Below are positions 62,591 through 64,000 of a DNA stretch of 64,000 nt, piece after piece. Position 1 is the stretch's first letter, and each line of letters opens with the position of its first letter. The notes under the pieces are model-generated. The model did not search any database and was not told the DNA's origin. It was given only the letters and a program-made list of their open reading frames with translations. This DNA comes from Flavobacteriaceae bacterium (lineage in GTDB: Bacteria; Bacteroidota; Bacteroidia; Flavobacteriales; Flavobacteriaceae), in assembly GCA_947453195.1 (NCBI GenBank), contig CANGFO010000010.1, positions 1-64,000 of the forward strand, written 5' to 3'. The position numbers and the translations under genes are program-made.

Positions 62591-62598
62591 TATATTTG
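62591..62598 (+). promoter_or_regulatory. -7 element of the DUF493-DUF4290-murA unit
   Basis: TATATTTG lies 19 bases before the ATG at 62618 and rules out the upstream in-frame ATG at 62588. Confidence 0.65.
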
Positions 62599-62617
62599 CG
62601 TTTATTTTAATTACAGA

Positions 62618-62902
62618 ATGGATAAAAAGACCGAAGAATTTTATATTCGCCTGAAAGAAGAGTTGAGTAGTACTTCTGCTTGGCCTTCGGAATACTTGTA
62701 TAAATTTATCGTTCCTACCGATGCAACAAAAATTGTAGCGGTAGAAAATGCATTTAATAACATGGGTGCGGTTATCAATACGCACCAATCAAAAGCCGGA
62801 AAATATACTAGTGTTTCGGTAAATGTGAGAATGAACTCGCCAGAGCATGTAGTTGAAAAATATTTAGAAGTTGCTACAATAGAAGGAATAATTTCATTTT
62901 AA
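62618..62902 (+). CDS. DUF493 family protein (YbeD-like)
   Basis: The 94-residue protein has the DUF493 ferredoxin-like fold: WPSEYLYKFIVPTDATKIVAVENAF and SKAGKYTSVSVNVRMNSPEHVVEKYLE. Its function is unsettled; the YbeD family is often linked with lipoate or translation genes. The start at 62618 is set by the promoter at 62591-62598. It is followed after one base by DUF4290. Confidence 0.88.
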   Translation: MDKKTEEFYIRLKEELSSTSAWPSEYLYKFIVPTDATKIVAVENAFNNMGAVINTHQSKAGKYTSVSVNVRMNSPEHVVEKYLEVATIEGIISF

Positions 62903-62903
62903 T

Positions 62904-63623
62904 ATGGTGCCAAAATACATAAAAGAGAATGCGAATGAGGTGGTTGGTAATTTGGAATACAATGCCGAAAGACCGCATTTAATTATTCCGGAATATGGTC
63001 GTCATTTGCAAAAATTGATCGATCAAGCCAAAGTTATTGCAGACAGAGATGAACGCAACAAGGCGGCTAAATACATTATTCAAGTAATGGGGAGTTTGAA
63101 TCCGCATTTGCGTGATGTGCCCGATTTTCAGCACAAGTTATGGGATCAGTTGTTTATCATGTCTGATTTTATGATGGATGTAGATTCTCCTTATCCTATT
63201 CCTACTCGTGAGGTAATTAATTTAAAACCGGAGCGATTGGCTTATCCACAGAAAAATCCGAAATACCGTTTTTATGGAAACAATATCAAATACATGATAG
63301 AAGTTGCCGATAAATGGGAAGAAGGTGAAATGAAAAGTGCCTTGGTGAAAGTAATTGCCAATCACATGAAAAAATCATACTTAAGTTGGAATAAAGATAC
63401 GGTTACCGATGTGGTGATTTTTGAACATTTATTTGAGCTTTCTGAAGGTACAATTAATCTATTAGGAAGTGAAGAAGAATTGTCTACCACAACCGATTTA
63501 ATTCGAACCAATAAAAAAGTTTCGAATAAAGCCGGAATGCCAATGCAAAAGAATATGAAACCAGGTTTTAAAAAACCATTGGGTAAAAAACCATTTATAA
63601 AGAACAATAATAATCCAAAATAA
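62904..63623 (+). CDS. DUF4290 family protein
   Basis: The 239-residue helical protein has YNAERPHLIIPEYGRHLQKLIDQA and a middle YPIPTREVINLKPERLAYP region, typical of this Bacteroidota-specific family. The C-terminus is rich in Lys, Asn and Pro (GFKKPLGKKPFIKNNNN) and likely disordered. Its function is unknown. It commonly sits directly before murA, as here. Confidence 0.88.
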   Translation: MVPKYIKENANEVVGNLEYNAERPHLIIPEYGRHLQKLIDQAKVIADRDERNKAAKYIIQVMGSLNPHLRDVPDFQHKLWDQLFIMSDFMMDVDSPYPIPTREVINLKPERLAYPQKNPKYRFYGNNIKYMIEVADKWEEGEMKSALVKVIANHMKKSYLSWNKDTVTDVVIFEHLFELSEGTINLLGSEEELSTTTDLIRTNKKVSNKAGMPMQKNMKPGFKKPLGKKPFIKNNNNPK

Positions 63624-63626
63624 ATA

Positions 63627-63697
63627 AAGGCGCTAAGCTGCTAAGGGTCTAAGTTATTTTAGAGTCTTTATACTTAGAACCTAAGAACCTAAATCGA
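63627..63697. repeat. Heptad-type repeats upstream of murA
   Basis: CTAAG appears repeatedly on the left (63634 onward), and TTAGAAC, CTAAGAA and CCTAAAT follow on the right with a period of 7. The right arm can pair with the left. The array lies in the gap between DUF4290 and murA. Confidence 0.5.
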
Positions 63698-63701
63698 CTA
63701 T

Positions 63702-64000
63702 ATGGGAACTTTTAAAATTGAAGGAGGCATTAGATTAAAAGGGGATGTTACCCCACAAGGTGCTAAAAACGAAGCGTTACAAATTTTATGTGCGGTGTTG
63801 TTAACACCAGAAAAAGTTACAATTAATAATATTCCGGATATTATTGATGTAAATAAATTGATTACGCTATTAGGAAACCTAGGTGTAAAAATTCAAAAAA
63901 ATGGTCCTGGATCAATCACTTTTCAAGCCGATGAAGTAAATGTGGGTTACCTTGAAACCGAAGCCTTTAAAAAAGAAGGTGGATCGCTTAGAGGTTCTAT
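63702..64000 (+). CDS. murA: UDP-N-acetylglucosamine 1-carboxyvinyltransferase, 5' part
   Basis: The first 99 codons are visible and the gene runs off the right edge. It begins MGTFKIEGGIRLKGDVTPQGAKNEALQIL, with QGAKNEAL holding the conserved Lys-Asn of MurA, followed by VTINNIPDIIDV. MurA commits UDP-GlcNAc to peptidoglycan synthesis. The gene order DUF4290-murA supports the call. Confidence 0.95.
   Translation, partial: MGTFKIEGGIRLKGDVTPQGAKNEALQILCAVLLTPEKVTINNIPDIIDVNKLITLLGNLGVKIQKNGPGSITFQADEVNVGYLETEAFKKEGGSLRGS

Noticed and set aside
63242..63250. Perfect DnaA box TTATCCACA inside the DUF4290 gene
   Set aside because: A 9-base match of this kind is expected by chance about once or less per 64 kb, and it lies within coding sequence.

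Overview
The window is a stretch of chromosome from a low-GC member of the Bacteroidota, most likely a Flavobacterium or close relative. Three things in the sequence support this. A secreted protein ends in a type IX secretion (T9SS) sorting domain. Promoters have the Bacteroidota form (TTTG or TTG, about 19 bases, TAnnTTTG). Several families are typical of the group: DUF5916, DUF4290, DUF6702, DUF6705, FISUMP, long-form GAPDH and START-like. Ribosome binding sites are weak or absent, and several genes appear to start with TTG or GTG. There is no rRNA, CRISPR array, prophage or recognisable insertion sequence, and no gene-free gap exceeds 300 bases.

Layout. 1-902 is the end of a T9SS-exported repeat protein. 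1039-7259 holds release factor 3, two periplasmic parvulin foldases and a MoxR ATPase. 7507-12849 holds aconitase, an N-terminally extended GAPDH and an HtrA protease. 12995-17023 is a cell-wall group (dapF, an acetyltransferase, mltG, a DUF2279 protein, a lysozyme-fold protein). 17027-23923 holds an RsmI-like methylase, a tyrosine phosphatase, dnaA with a DnaA box beside it, a thioesterase, and the ribD and prmC groups. 24075-35671 holds an orphan lipoprotein, a MacB-like permease, hisS, gpmI, a DUF5916 outer-membrane protein, an L,D-transpeptidase, tRNA-Gly and pepE. 35684-43205 holds an M1 peptidase, a TatA-like protein, a PAP2 phosphatase, an O-methyltransferase, rlmN, a lipoprotein and a polyprenyl synthase.

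43208-51295 is a carbohydrate-use cluster: an AraC regulator divergent from a tightly packed operon of PhyH dioxygenase, TIM-barrel isomerase, MFS sugar porter, GH92 and GH127, without SusC/SusD. 51333-58557 holds tRNA-Met, housekeeping genes (START-like, aminotransferase IV, YqgE, HU, fmt, recQ, an AAA ATPase) and a FISUMP lipoprotein. 58654-62363 is the most accessory-like part: an SDR, two DUF6705 paralogues, and a lipoprotein with a long Gly/Ser linker joined to a JAMM-like (HxHP...SxxD) domain. The window closes with DUF493, DUF4290 and the start of murA.

The structure least explained by genes is a set of seven-base-periodic repeats, often as two facing arms. They lie before the MoxR gene, hisS and murA, after prmC, and in frame inside prmC itself. 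Other points of interest are near-leaderless starts (rlmN, polyprenyl synthase, ribD), a palindrome at recQ, a dispersed-type palindromic repeat between fmt and recQ, and the JAMM-lipoprotein/DUF6705 locus.
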